Positions 21,209 to 30,842 of a DNA stretch of 64,000 nt are shown here, one piece after another. This stretch comes from Gracilaria domingensis (Eukaryota > Rhodophyta > Florideophyceae > Gracilariales > Gracilariaceae). Below the pieces are notes generated by a model. The model made no database searches, had not been told where the DNA came from, and worked only from the letters and a program-made list of their open reading frames with translations. A program made the position numbers and the translations under genes. Within the stretch, counting starts at the first letter, position 1. The number at the start of each line of letters is the position of its first letter. The DNA is taken from NCBI GenBank assembly GCA_022539475.1, contig VCMS01000025.1, forward strand, positions 728,111-792,110. The letters run 5' to 3'.

Positions 21209-23919
21209 ACGGTGGAGCTCGGTTGCCTTTTGTCGAGAACGACCAAGGATTTCTAATCCGAACAGTCGGAAACAGGCCACAGATTGTGGTTCCGCACTCA
21301 CTTCAATCACGAGCACTGCACATGTCACACTATGCGAAGCTCTCAGCCCACCCTGGTAACAGGAACTCATACTACACCTTGAGGAACGACTTCTACTGGC
21401 CAGCGATGGCTTTCGACGCGTATGCCACTGCTCGTGGATGTTCGGACTCCGCGAAGAACCGCGTCAAACTGCGGAAGTACTCCAAGAAGTTGGTACTCTT
21501 CCCTGCTAGGGCTCCACTTGAATTTGTGGCAATTGACTTGCTCGGCGAGTTTATTCGCACTCGCCGGGGAAACCGGTTTCTACTTGTAATCACCGACCGC
21601 TTTTCTAAGCTGGTACGGACTGTGCCTTTGACGAAGGTTACCGCCAGTGCGGTCGCCCAAGCTTTCGTTACACACTGGGTTTTTGTCTACGGACCGCCGA
21701 TTGATCTGTTATCGGACAATGGACCGCAGTTTACGGCTAAGTTCTTTCAGGACGTCTGCCGCATCTTGCGGATCCAAAATTGGTTCACGACAACCTATCA
21801 TCCCCAGAGTAATGGGCAGGTTGAACGTTTTAACCGCACAATGCTCAATGCATTGCGGACGTTCGTTGCCGAGCATCCGTCGGAATGGGATCAATACACC
21901 GATGCGGTGACATATGCCTACAATACGCAGGTTCATGGCACTACTCAGATCTCGCCGTTCGAGCTTGTGCTATCACGCGTTCCACCTTCGGTGGCTATCG
22001 AGCCACAGCCAACTTTGGATAAGTTCCCCTCGCCCCGTCTACACAGGGACGTCTGGAAGGCCTGGCTTAAGAACATCATTCCTACAGTTAGGCAAAACAT
22101 CGATAAGGCACAAGCCGCATACAAGCGGAATTTCGACGCACGAGTGCGCAAGGATGCTCCTCAGATCAGGGAAGGTAACTACGCCTTCCTACGGAAGGAA
22201 TACTATAACCCGGAAAAGGAGAAGAGGCATAAGCTCTCTCTTATCGCGGACGGCCCCCACAGGGTTATTTCTGTTACCGATACCACGGTTGTCCTCGATA
22301 TCGAGGGTGAGCACGAGCGTTTTTCGCGGGATCGCGTAACGCCTGCGCCAAAGCCTGTTTCTCAGGAGAAGCAACCGGAAACGCCGGACAGCACTACGAC
22401 TACTGTGGAACAAGCCGCGACAGCGGGAGAGCGCGCTTCGTTGTCAGTATTGCCGCATCCTAACCGCGGACTTGCTGATTTGCCGGCAAAGCCGGAAGCT
22501 AACCCGTCAGTCTCGAATGCCGCACATGTCCACACGCGGATACTGGCCCCTCCGTGGATATTAACCACCGCCCCCGACGCTCCAACTGAGGAGGGGGAGG
22601 AGGCGGATCGCTCTTCGTCGTTGTCACCGTCGTTGAGGGAATTACCTTCGCAGGCCTCGGCCTCGCCGCAGCACGCGCTGACGCAGGAGAAGAAGCCGGA
22701 GATCCGGAGCCAAGAGACTGAACCGCAATTATCGCGGAAGCCTGAGGAGGAACGCAACACTTCGGTGAAGCACGAAGCCGGAAAACCGGAAGAACACCAG
22801 GATGGAGGTGCTGCAGAAGTCGCCGCTTCGTCCGTGGATAGCACTGTACGGCCGTCACAGACGGAAGGACAAGAGCCTGCCGCAGCCGTGCAGCGTGAGA
22901 CCGGTACGCCAGAAAAGATGGTGGTAACCACCGCAGCAGCCGCGTCCAAAGCGGAGGATGCATGCTTGCCGCAGTCGGAGCCCGGCAGCGGCAGCGCACT
23001 TGCGTCAGAAGAACCCGGAAGACCGGAAAAGAAGCCTGTCCAGAAAGACTGTGTTGTTACGGCAGACCCGATTTCGGGATATTTTACGGAAGCATCGAGT
23101 GATGAGGCCGTTGAGAACACGGAGGTAACCGCCGCAAGAGCGAGCCGACATGCCACAGTAAGTGGGCAGCAGCCCGACGCTGCACACGCGCACACAACGC
23201 GCCAAGTGTCTGGCTTCGCCGGCGATCCGCCTCCAGTGGAGGACAACAGCACACGAGCCGGCCACGTGCCCGCTGTAAGGCTCGCGGCCGCCGAAAACGG
23301 AAATTCCGAATTTGAATCGACAACGCACAGCCGTGCAACGGCGCAGGTCTCACCGCCAGCAATGCTTGGCAAGACCTCGCCTCGGCACGTGCCGCGGCAC
23401 CACTCGCTGGCACACCGCAATGCGAACCGTTCACCCTCACTTCGGGAGATCTTGCCGGAACACCGGAAGCTCGCTGTTCGAGAAGACCGAAGCAATTTCA
23501 CAGCCCGACAATACGGGAAGGAAAGCCAGAACTCTGTAAGCCTGAATGTCAGGAAAACACCTTGGTCAACGTCGCCTTTGCCTGGTGTGCAGGATGTGTT
23601 GCCGTCAGGACGGAAGCCGCCTACATTTGACGATGCCCACGATGGGAACAGGAGCGATGACGCCTCGAAAGAGGATTCTTCGACCAAGCCGCATCCTGAG
23701 CGGAAGGTCCTCAATGAGGAATATATTATCGACCGTCTGGTAAGTCACGGCTACGCCCCTGACGGGGAACTACTGTATCGAGTCCGTTGGTACGGCTACG
23801 CCTCTTCAGAGGATACGCACGAGCCCATTGAGCACTTGCCTCGCTCGAAGGTCTTGCAGTACCGCCGTCGCACACGGACACCGATACCGGCTACGCTGGA
23901 CAAGGCCCAAGTGGGCTGA
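21209..23919 (+). CDS. Gypsy integrase with chromodomain
   Basis: The coding register is open from about 21115 (TPEELIREQHTD precedes the first ATG at 21223). The zinc-binding HHCC region is damaged: the expected CxxC reads CSDS. The catalytic core is complete, with D in VAIDLLGEF, D in LLSDNGPQF and E in NGQVERFN. A GPY/F-like region follows (residues about 300-370). Next comes roughly 450 residues of disordered Pro/Glu/Ser/Ala-rich tail full of short hairpins at DNA level. At the very C-terminus is a chromodomain (about residues 828-880: EYIIDRLVSHG...LYRVRWYGY), which in chromoviruses directs integration to marked chromatin. The tail is unusually long for this family. Confidence 0.9.
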
Positions 23920-24186
23920 CCACCCACGACTCAATTGAGCACCGCCGTCTCAGACGGAATATGCCGCTTCATGCGGACAGCTTTATGCTGACAACACACG
24001 CCGCGAAACGCGGAAGCCACTCTACAGTGGAAAAGAAGATGAAGAATGAAGCCTAAGAAGAAGGAAAAAGAAGCCAGGATACTGGAATGAAGACTATGAA
24101 GTTATGATGCTACAGCCGCTCACTGCGGAAGGCTAGCCCCTCTCTCGTGGGTCACTCGCAACAGCCTCGAACGAGTTATTGCCCAT
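23920..24186 (+). other. Noncoding hairpin array after gypsy pol
   Basis: At least eight consecutive short perfect inverted repeats within about 225 bp, starting at the pol stop: 23905-23916, 23930-23939, 23945-23957, 23964-23976, 23978-23990, 24001-24013, 24017-24030, 24074-24085 and 24116-24128. Stems are 4-5 bp and loops 0-5 nt. No coding frame is evident. Confidence 0.85.
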
Positions 24187-24200
24187 TGAGAAGGGGGAGA
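24187..24200 (+). other. Internal polypurine tract
   Basis: TGAGAAGGGGGAGA, identical over 14 bases to the tract directly before the 3' LTR (26175-26188). Polypurine tracts prime plus-strand DNA synthesis; a second copy could act as a central primer. Confidence 0.7.
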
Positions 24201-24316
24201 GCAGAAGAAAATTCAAAGCCAAGCCGGCAACAGCCGGAGAAGTTTACTTCAACTACGGGGCGTTACCCCTCGCTACTGGGGTCCGTTTCAAGTTTCGATT
24301 ACCCTCCTTGGGAGGC

Positions 24317-26146
24317 CTAAGCGCCAGATGGCCCAGTACCTGGGGTGATACTACCGCCGGGGGCACCGGAGAAGTGCTGCGCCGCGATGGCTTGCAGAGC
24401 CGACTCGTCGGTCACCGTATCCGGCACGGCTACACCCACTCCTCGGAGGAAGTCGCGAATGACCACCGCACGTGGCGTCATGGAAGCGCCGACAGCGTCG
24501 GTTGTCACAACGGGTTGCCCCCAGGGGACTTCAGGCTCAGGAGCCGCTTCGGCGGGTGGGTCGACGTTTTCGACAATGTCGCCCTCTCCCGCTCCATCGG
24601 GCTCTTGCTCCTCTACCGTACCCATCGGGCTTCCCTCTTCCATCGGGCTTCCTCCCTCGGCAGGGTCATCACCGTCATCGTCGACGTACACGAACCCACG
24701 CGGGTGCCCTTCCGGGTTATGTCGGTCCTCCCGGCGGCGACCAGCCGCTTCAGCGGGTCCGATTATCTCCCAGATCCATGGGTCAAAGTACACAAAGTCG
24801 CTGGCATCGGTGTTCCGTCCTGGAGAACGGTCAGACTGCCGACGAACCCCATCGGAAACCTGGCTAGCAGGCACTTCGTTCCAGTCGATCTAGTCAATGA
24901 CGTCCACCAACGCGGTGGCTTCTCGCGCATTACGGACCGAGCCGAGTACCTCGGAGAGGTCCAACGTCCGGATCGCTTGCCGGATGAGTTCCGGAATGAA
25001 CCACAACCGGTAGGACTCATATGCCTCGATGAGGAGAAAAGCCGCGACGCGGACGGTCCACTCGGTGGCCAGGATACTCCAAAGGCCGCGGGGCGGATCA
25101 TTGAGAAAATAGGACCCTATGTACGTCAGGCAGGGCGGGAGCTCGACGTAACACCCTCGTGGGACTTCAACCGCAGGCCAGAACGACGGCAGCGGCAGAT
25201 AACGCCCACTGTGGGAGTGACGAGCGATGCGCTCAACCTCCGTACACTGCTACGGCACGAGTGCCCCGAAACGAGAACGCCATTTCCTCTCGAACCTGAG
25301 GCCCTCATGGAATTGAGACCGTGCGGGACGGCGAAGATACCGAAACTCAGCACGAAGAATGGGCCCAGCCCACAGAATCAACTCCTGTTGGGGCTGCACC
25401 GTGTCCGAAAATCGGTCTATCTCGTCCAACGCGTTGGCTAGATGGTCGCCGTAGCCGACCTCGCCGAAAGTTCGGTAACGTGCCACATCATATTGGTACT
25501 GAGCCGGCACCGGATGCTCGTTCGGAGCTCGAAAATGTCGCGCGTACCCGATGCGGGCCATCTCATTACGAGCAAACTGCCTCGTCTCGTTTCGACCTAC
25601 AAACAGGGAACTCGGTGTAACCGCAACGACGGCGATCCAGTCCCAGGAACGGGTCACGTCAGCAGGAAGCCCACCAGGGAGTTGACTGTCGACCGCGTAC
25701 GAGTCGACGAGCTCTGTGTCCCGAACGGCCTCGGCATCAAGCCAGGGAGCCTGGGCGAAAAGAAAGCTGTGCCGGTGCGGATCCCGGATGCGCAACGCGC
25801 CTGCCGTAGGCCATCCACCCAGCGTAGCTGGCATCTCGGCGTTGAACCAATCCCACGCGGGGGCAGAACCAGCTGGAGTTGGACCGGGATCTTGACCGGA
25901 AGGACCCGGCTGGGCGACAGCCGCCGACTGCGGAAGCGGAAATGACCGGAACGGCGGGTTGGAGACTTGCATGCGAGCCGTCGAGGACGAACGAGCGCTC
26001 GGGATGTTCGAGTTGTTCGCGCCGGACATATCTGTTGGACTCTTAGGAGCAGGGGAGCTTGTGGCACTCGGTGTGCATGGTTCCGAACATTTCTCGGCAG
26101 ATCCCTCCGAGGAGGCGTCGTTATATACCCTCATCGCGAGGCGCAT
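24317..26146 (-). pseudogene. Antisense accessory reading frame of the gypsy element, two stops
   Basis: One continuous minus-strand register of 610 codons starts with an ATG 43 bp inside the 3' LTR boundary and ends TGA or equivalent at 24317. Only two in-frame TAG codons interrupt it (25250-25252 and 24890-24892). The product would have a Ser/Pro-rich N-terminus, a mixed, tryptophan- and arginine-containing middle (WDWIAVVAVTPSSLF, QQELILWAGPILRAEFRYL, SYRLWFIPELIRQAIRTL), then an acidic, Pro-rich C-terminus (FVYVDDDGDD). I recognise no domain. Additional antisense frames between pol and the 3' LTR are known from some plant gypsy lineages; their functions are unclear. A 420-codon sense frame here is a shadow. 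Transcription could start from the 3' LTR in antisense. Confidence 0.6.
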
Positions 26147-26174
26147 CTAGCCGATGGAGTCGGGTGTCTCAGCC

Positions 26175-26188
26175 TGAGAAGGGGGAGA
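26175..26188 (+). other. Terminal polypurine tract
   Basis: TGAGAAGGGGGAGA abuts the TG of the 3' LTR, the standard position for plus-strand priming. Confidence 0.9.
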
Positions 26189-27038
26189 TGTAGAGCAAAA
26201 CGCTCTGAACAGGGATGCACTGAGGTGCTTGTCATAGTTTGTTGATCCGTTACCGGCTTCGCCACCTCATTTATGAGAAGGCATCGTGGCAATTGCCCAT
26301 TTTGGGATATGCCTAGGAAGGGTAGCGTTTCTGCACACGTGTGCTGAGTTGGCCCGATAGCGGGTGCGCCGTGGCAAGCCTGCCACGGTTGCACACCTGT
26401 AGTGTGTTGGCCGGCAGCGTCGGATAGTTAGATATTTTAATTGATATTTTCAAGTGCCGTATATAAGTGGCGGCACTTGCCGCCACTGCACGGGAAGTAA
26501 ACCTCAAGGAGGCTTCTGGCTCTGACTTTCTTGCCGCTTGCGAACGGTCTTCGTCCCGTACCGGGCAAACGGCCGCGATCCCGGGCTAGTCATCCGACCT
26601 CTACCACTGAGGAGTTCTAGACCGTCGTTACGCCATCTTTTCTTTTATTTTCTTGTTATTATTTCCGTCATACGGCTCCTATCACTCTGCCCTGTTATAC
26701 AGGTTTGGCCCACATTGTCTGGGAATATTTCTTGACCTCGAGAGTCAGTGCACCACTGCGCGGCTCGTAATTTGCCCCCTTTGCCCAACACCGTTAGCCT
26801 GGATATCCCACTTGACGTGGCTCGCCGAACAGCTCGGATCTCACCCCGATTCTAACCCACCCCCACCTCCGGCTGCACTCCCAGGACGGGGCTGCCCGGA
26901 TTTACACCCGGCATGTGTCAGCCCTACGGGAGGGTTCTATCGCCGTCCCTACCCTTATAGGGAGCGGGGCTCGAACACCCCGTCGGGGCACTTTCCGCGA
27001 CGCGGCTCTGGTTTGCCCACTCGTGCGATTGCTCCACA
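26189..27038 (+). repeat. Gypsy 3' LTR
   Basis: 850 bp, about a dozen differences from the 5' LTR including one single-base indel near 26568. It is followed by the ATACA duplication and the interrupted copia integrase. Confidence 0.95.
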
Positions 27039-27043
27039 ATACA

Positions 27044-28094
27044 CTCCACGTTTGGCGATTCCGGCTAACTCTTGGCTTTTGGCGTCATCAAAAAGCTGAG
27101 AGGTTCCTCTTGAGTCGGACGGATGCAATATTTCTGTAAAATACACGGTCGGTAGGGGCTTGGACCCAAAGTGTTGCAAGCCTTCAAAAAGGCGGCTCAG
27201 TTCACGATCATTGAACGAGGACGGATCGGGTAAGATGTGCGCAATGTTGTACTTTGCCAATCGTCCGTCAATGTCAATTGTGGCTTCCTTGTCAATCGTT
27301 TTCACAACGGTGTGGGGCCCGCGCCATTGCTTACTCTTCTCATCGTAGTAGTGCACTTTGTCGCCAGGTTCAATGAGATATCGTGTAGCAGGGGGAATTT
27401 TGGCTCTCAACGCCCGTTGAATACGTAGCTTCGTGGTGATTGTAGACATCTCCTTTCGTGCTACATCCAGCGCTCTCAATCGTTCCTCCTGTTTGGGAAC
27501 CGGTGAGTTTGACATTGGTAGGCGAGGGAGGCAACCGTACACGAGTAATGATGGAACCAATCCCTCCGGACCCATGGTATCGTTCATACCTTTAACTGCA
27601 AATCGAAGGGCAAGTTCTGGGTCAAGTTTGGGGCAAGAGTGCAACATTGTGTTGAATATGCGTCTTAAGGGAGCGTGATAGCGCTCGCCGACACCAATGC
27701 TGTTGTGAGACTGAATGCCAGATGTTTGGAGTTCTATTCCGAAGTCTCCTGTGCACTGTTCCCAGTATTTAGACGTGAATATAGAGCCTTGATCCGTTCT
27801 CATCTTGTTCGGCATTCCTGTGTAGGTGGTTGCCCATGCCTCGAGGAAAGCATCCCAGACATGTTCTGCTGATTCACCTTTGAGGAACACTGCGTTCTGG
27901 TAATGCGTTTGTGCGTCTACAATGTGCAGGATAGGGATACGTTTGCGCCTTTTGTACGTGATGTACATCAGATCCAAGGCGATCTCTTGGTTGAACCGTA
28001 TGTTACCTTCTGGTATGGAGACTCGGAAGCGAAACGGGGCAGAAGAGTAATGCTGACAGGACCTGCAATTCTTGGCAATGTCCTGGAGTATCTT
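27044..28094 (-). pseudogene. Copia integrase
   Basis: After the in-frame TAG at 28095 the same register continues with the zinc-binding CRSC of the HHCC module and the core: D in IALDLMYI, D in MRTDQGSIF, E in GVGERYHAP. Then comes the IN C-terminal region (KVHYYDEKSKQWRGP) and the linker to RT, cut by the gypsy insertion. The remaining codons up to 26955 are gypsy LTR read out of context. Confidence 0.88.
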
Positions 28095-28652
28095 CTAGGT
28101 CTCCGCTGTGGTGTCCTCTGGCTTAGCTCGCTTAAGCAAATTGAACAACTTTTGAGTGGAGGGGTGGTAAAAGTGTTCATGGAGCTTAACAAGCTCGGCT
28201 CGCGTGAACAAGATAGAATATTTATCCCATTCCAGAAAGATATGACCATGCTTGGGAACAAGAGATAAGAAGGACTTGGTGCCATTGTGAACCAGGCGGT
28301 TGGTAACATTGTTGAGGTATACACCGCAACCGTTCAGTAGGTCTAGTCCGATTAGAAAGGGTACGTCGGCATCAACCACGTCCATCCAGAAAGTTTCAAA
28401 TGTATTGGCAGGAAGTGGAATTCTAACCATCAGCTGTCCTATGCTGTTCCGGTTTCCATCGCCAAATTTGAAGGCATACGGAGACGGTCGTAGTTTGAAC
28501 TTCGTGCTGGATGCATCACAGTAAGCCTTGGCTTGAGCATATCCGCAAACCGATTTATGTGCGCCAGGGTCAACGCATGCACCTTCATACTTAGTGCTCG
28601 AGAAGACTGCTGGTGCAACAGAGTTAATCCGTTGTGTGAGAACCTCTTTCAC
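28095..28652 (-). pseudogene. Copia protease and GAG-pre-integrase region
   Basis: The register is open from about 28826, overlapping the end of gag in the -1 frame. Active site DPGAHKSVCG takes the place of the usual D-S/T-G; Pro after the Asp is atypical. FLIGLDLL follows in the position of the second protease strand, then LHEHFYHPS, the first half of the integrase zinc module. An in-frame TAG ends the frame; the integrase continues beyond it. Confidence 0.8.
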
Positions 28653-28819
28653 TATTCGTGCCGTGTACAGTGGGTTTTTGTTTGGTTGACGATGGCGTGA
28701 ACGTCCGATACGAATTGCGGGAGGGGGTTGTGGTTGTATTGCGACACGAGGATTCTCGGTGATTGGATCAGGAGGTTTAGGCCTTTGTAAGGAGAGCGGA
28801 CGGCCACGTCGATCTCCAG

Positions 28820-30526
28820 CTAGAAATTCTCATCTGAGCTGTCCACATTTCCACTTGTCTGCAACAGCGGGACAGTGGAACGACCTTGTGGAAGGGGATG
28901 GGCGGTATAGGCGTTCAAGATATTTGTCCGATTTGGCTCGAGCTCTGCGTCCGTAATGCAGAGGTCGTGGTTGAATGATAACGGCGGGTCATCCGCGGGA
29001 GATCCATCGTGGATGAGAAGCAGTTCGGTTAGCTGCTCTACAACGGCTTGTGAATCCTCGTCTGCATCCACTAAATTGATACGTCTCTCTCGCTTTCTCC
29101 TGTACCAATCTTTGGCGAGCTGCTTGTTCCGCTTGATGCGAGCTTCGTTTCGTGGTTTAGGACAAGAGAAAAGCCTGCATCCTTTCTCTTGGCAATTCCA
29201 ACACACCTTCAGAAGGAATGAGATTTCAACGTGTGGCGCGGAAGCCCCATTCTGGTAAAACCTTCTTTCGTAATGCGACGGTTTAAAAGTAGAACGACTT
29301 GAAGGTGTACGCGCGTAGCGTCCTTGGCCTGCGAACAAAACGTCATGAGGATCTTCCAATGCTCCCTTTGCCACATATGCGGTGGAAATCGAGGGGCGGT
29401 ATGTTACGTCATCGGCGGATGGGTCTCGAGATTGATGTCGTCCTTGGGAACGTCGCTGCTCCACCCATAACTGACGGTGATTTCTCTCAGCGCTGAAAAG
29501 CTCTGCTACGAGGTCTCTGTACGTCAGATGCTTTGCGTTGTTTTGCGACAGGATATTTTGGGACCATGAAATGCCCTGCACAGCATTACGCAAGAATTTG
29601 CGCTTGAGTCTGTCTGTTCGGTTCTCTTGATGTGCCATAGGAGCCAAACGATCTATCTCCTTGACAAGAAGATCCAATGCCTCACGAGGAGGATCTTTTT
29701 CTTTCAAGAGATCCGAGAGGTGTAGATCCTCCAGCTTCGAGGACATGTCTTCTCTGTTTGTTTCAGATGCGTATCGAGAGTTAAACACCGCAACGATAGC
29801 GCCCCAATTGAGTATCTTTCCCTTTAACGCTTCCTTGAAAAAGTGTAGTGCATCTCCGGCGAGTGCGAAATGCAAATACTGAATTTTCGAGTCTCCATTA
29901 ATTTTCTGCAGGTTACAGTAGTCCATAAACGAGGAGACGTGATCATTCCAGTCTTCTTTTAGATCTCTTTTGAACGTATCTCTCCTTCCTCGGTAACGGT
30001 TTGTGAATAAAGTAACAAGCTTGTTCTCATACTCATCGTCTGCTGCGACACCGTATCCAGCTTTTTCAGCTGCCTGCAAACCGACAGGGTGGGGAGTCTG
30101 AAGTTGGAAAGGAATCTGCGCACTACTGGGTGAGGATACACCAGTGAGGGGATACAAAACAACGTCTCCATTTCGAACGGCATCGAAATACTCCATGGCT
30201 TGTTTACGGGGAACGTCGTACTGCGTCCCGTGCCAAATTGTAGCGATCACTCGCTTAGAAATAAGTCGTCCAGTTTCAGCAGTTTGTGGGACATCGACCT
30301 TTCGATCTTCCAAGAACTTGCGAATACGTTTAAAGATCTCGTAATTGCTGACGATGTCTGGGTTCACCAGCTGCATTGCTCCCATGTCTTCTCTGAACGC
30401 CTCCAATAGTTCCACGCCTTCGAGAGGGGGATCTTCTTGCATGTAGCTGAAAAATGAGTTTTCCAATCCACGTTGCACATTATTATGCAGCGATATAACG
30501 CCCCAAGGCTTTTGGGCGTCTGCCAT
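28820..30526 (-). CDS. Copia Gag protein
   Basis: 568 residues from the ATG at 30526, just inside the 5' LTR; upstream in-frame codons lie in the LTR and are not preceded by an ATG. The N-terminal two thirds are helical and capsid-like. Near residue 435 is CWNCQEKGCRLFSC, a zinc knuckle in which the usual His is Cys (CCCC instead of CCHC). The C-terminus is basic, then acidic. The frame is intact. It overlaps the -1 register of the protease for a few codons at gaatttctag, so pol expression by -1 frameshifting is possible, although the site is not a canonical slippery heptamer. Confidence 0.85.
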   Translation of the reverse strand: MADAQKPWGVISLHNNVQRGLENSFFSYMQEDPPLEGVELLEAFREDMGAMQLVNPDIVSNYEIFKRIRKFLEDRKVDVPQTAETGRLISKRVIATIWHGTQYDVPRKQAMEYFDAVRNGDVVLYPLTGVSSPSSAQIPFQLQTPHPVGLQAAEKAGYGVAADDEYENKLVTLFTNRYRGRRDTFKRDLKEDWNDHVSSFMDYCNLQKINGDSKIQYLHFALAGDALHFFKEALKGKILNWGAIVAVFNSRYASETNREDMSSKLEDLHLSDLLKEKDPPREALDLLVKEIDRLAPMAHQENRTDRLKRKFLRNAVQGISWSQNILSQNNAKHLTYRDLVAELFSAERNHRQLWVEQRRSQGRHQSRDPSADDVTYRPSISTAYVAKGALEDPHDVLFAGQGRYARTPSSRSTFKPSHYERRFYQNGASAPHVEISFLLKVCWNCQEKGCRLFSCPKPRNEARIKRNKQLAKDWYRRKRERRINLVDADEDSQAVVEQLTELLLIHDGSPADDPPLSFNHDLCITDAELEPNRTNILNAYTAHPLPQGRSTVPLLQTSGNVDSSDENF

Positions 30527-30560
30527 GGTAAACGGTAACGGTTTGTCTTCTATTTGCGAA

Positions 30561-30837
30561 TGTCGACAAACGGGGGGGGTGGTAACGGTGCCCACCAAAG
30601 AACACGGGTTCTTTGGCTGTCCACAGGGACGGGCGAAGAAGATAGCGTGCGAGCGTACCGACACGGGTCGGCAGCGTCGAACACTTTACTGTTTGCAACA
30701 AGAATATCCTAGCTCGAGAAGAAAGAGCGTCATGCTTCCTTCTCCATCTCTGATAAACAGTGAAAGATGCTGCGCAGACGATATCGCTAAGAATCCTGCC
30801 CAAACTATCGATAACCTGTAGTAATCTACAATCTACA
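30561..30837 (-). repeat. Copia element 5' LTR
   Basis: 277 bp, the partner of 13672-13948, followed by the TCGAG duplication. Confidence 0.95.
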
Positions 30838-30842
30838 TCGAG

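Larger units (their letters stand above)
15388..27038 (+). mobile_element. Ty3/gypsy chromovirus LTR retrotransposon nested in copia
   Basis: An 11.65-kb element with LTRs of 849 and 850 bp (roughly 1-1.5% different by eye) and the 5-bp target duplication ATACA (15383-15387 and 27039-27043). The order is LTR, primer-binding site, gag, protease-RT-RNase H, integrase with C-terminal chromodomain, internal polypurine tract, antisense reading frame, terminal polypurine tract, LTR. Integrase after RNase H and the chromodomain define a chromovirus. The RT has lost a catalytic aspartate (YLGD) and carries a stop; RNase H and integrase are out of register. Short perfect hairpins occur throughout. Confidence 0.97.
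13672..30837 (-). mobile_element. Ty1/copia LTR retrotransposon, split by a nested gypsy element
   Basis: Two 277-bp LTRs (TG...CA ends, about seven differences by eye, so some 2-3% diverged) are flanked by the 5-bp target duplication TCGAG (13667-13671 and 30838-30842). The order on the minus strand is 5' LTR, gag, protease, integrase, reverse transcriptase, RNase H, purine-rich tract (13949-13971), 3' LTR: the copia order, with integrase before RT. The integrase/RT linker is interrupted between 15387 and 27044 by a gypsy element with its own target duplication. Without the insert the element is about 5.5 kb. Two in-frame stops (28095-28097, 14220-14222) and a frameshift near 15005 indicate an inactive copy. 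Confidence 0.95.

Noticed and set aside
22362-23714. 450-codon minus-strand frame under the gypsy integrase tail
   Set aside because: It mirrors the Pro/Glu/Ser-rich tail and is Ser/Cys/Ala-rich low complexity. The sense strand has integrase and chromodomain motifs at both ends in one register.
24179-25441. 420-codon plus-strand frame in the gypsy 3' region
   Set aside because: Composition is Arg/Gly/Pro/Ser-biased, without motif. The antisense register reads as better protein and extends much further.
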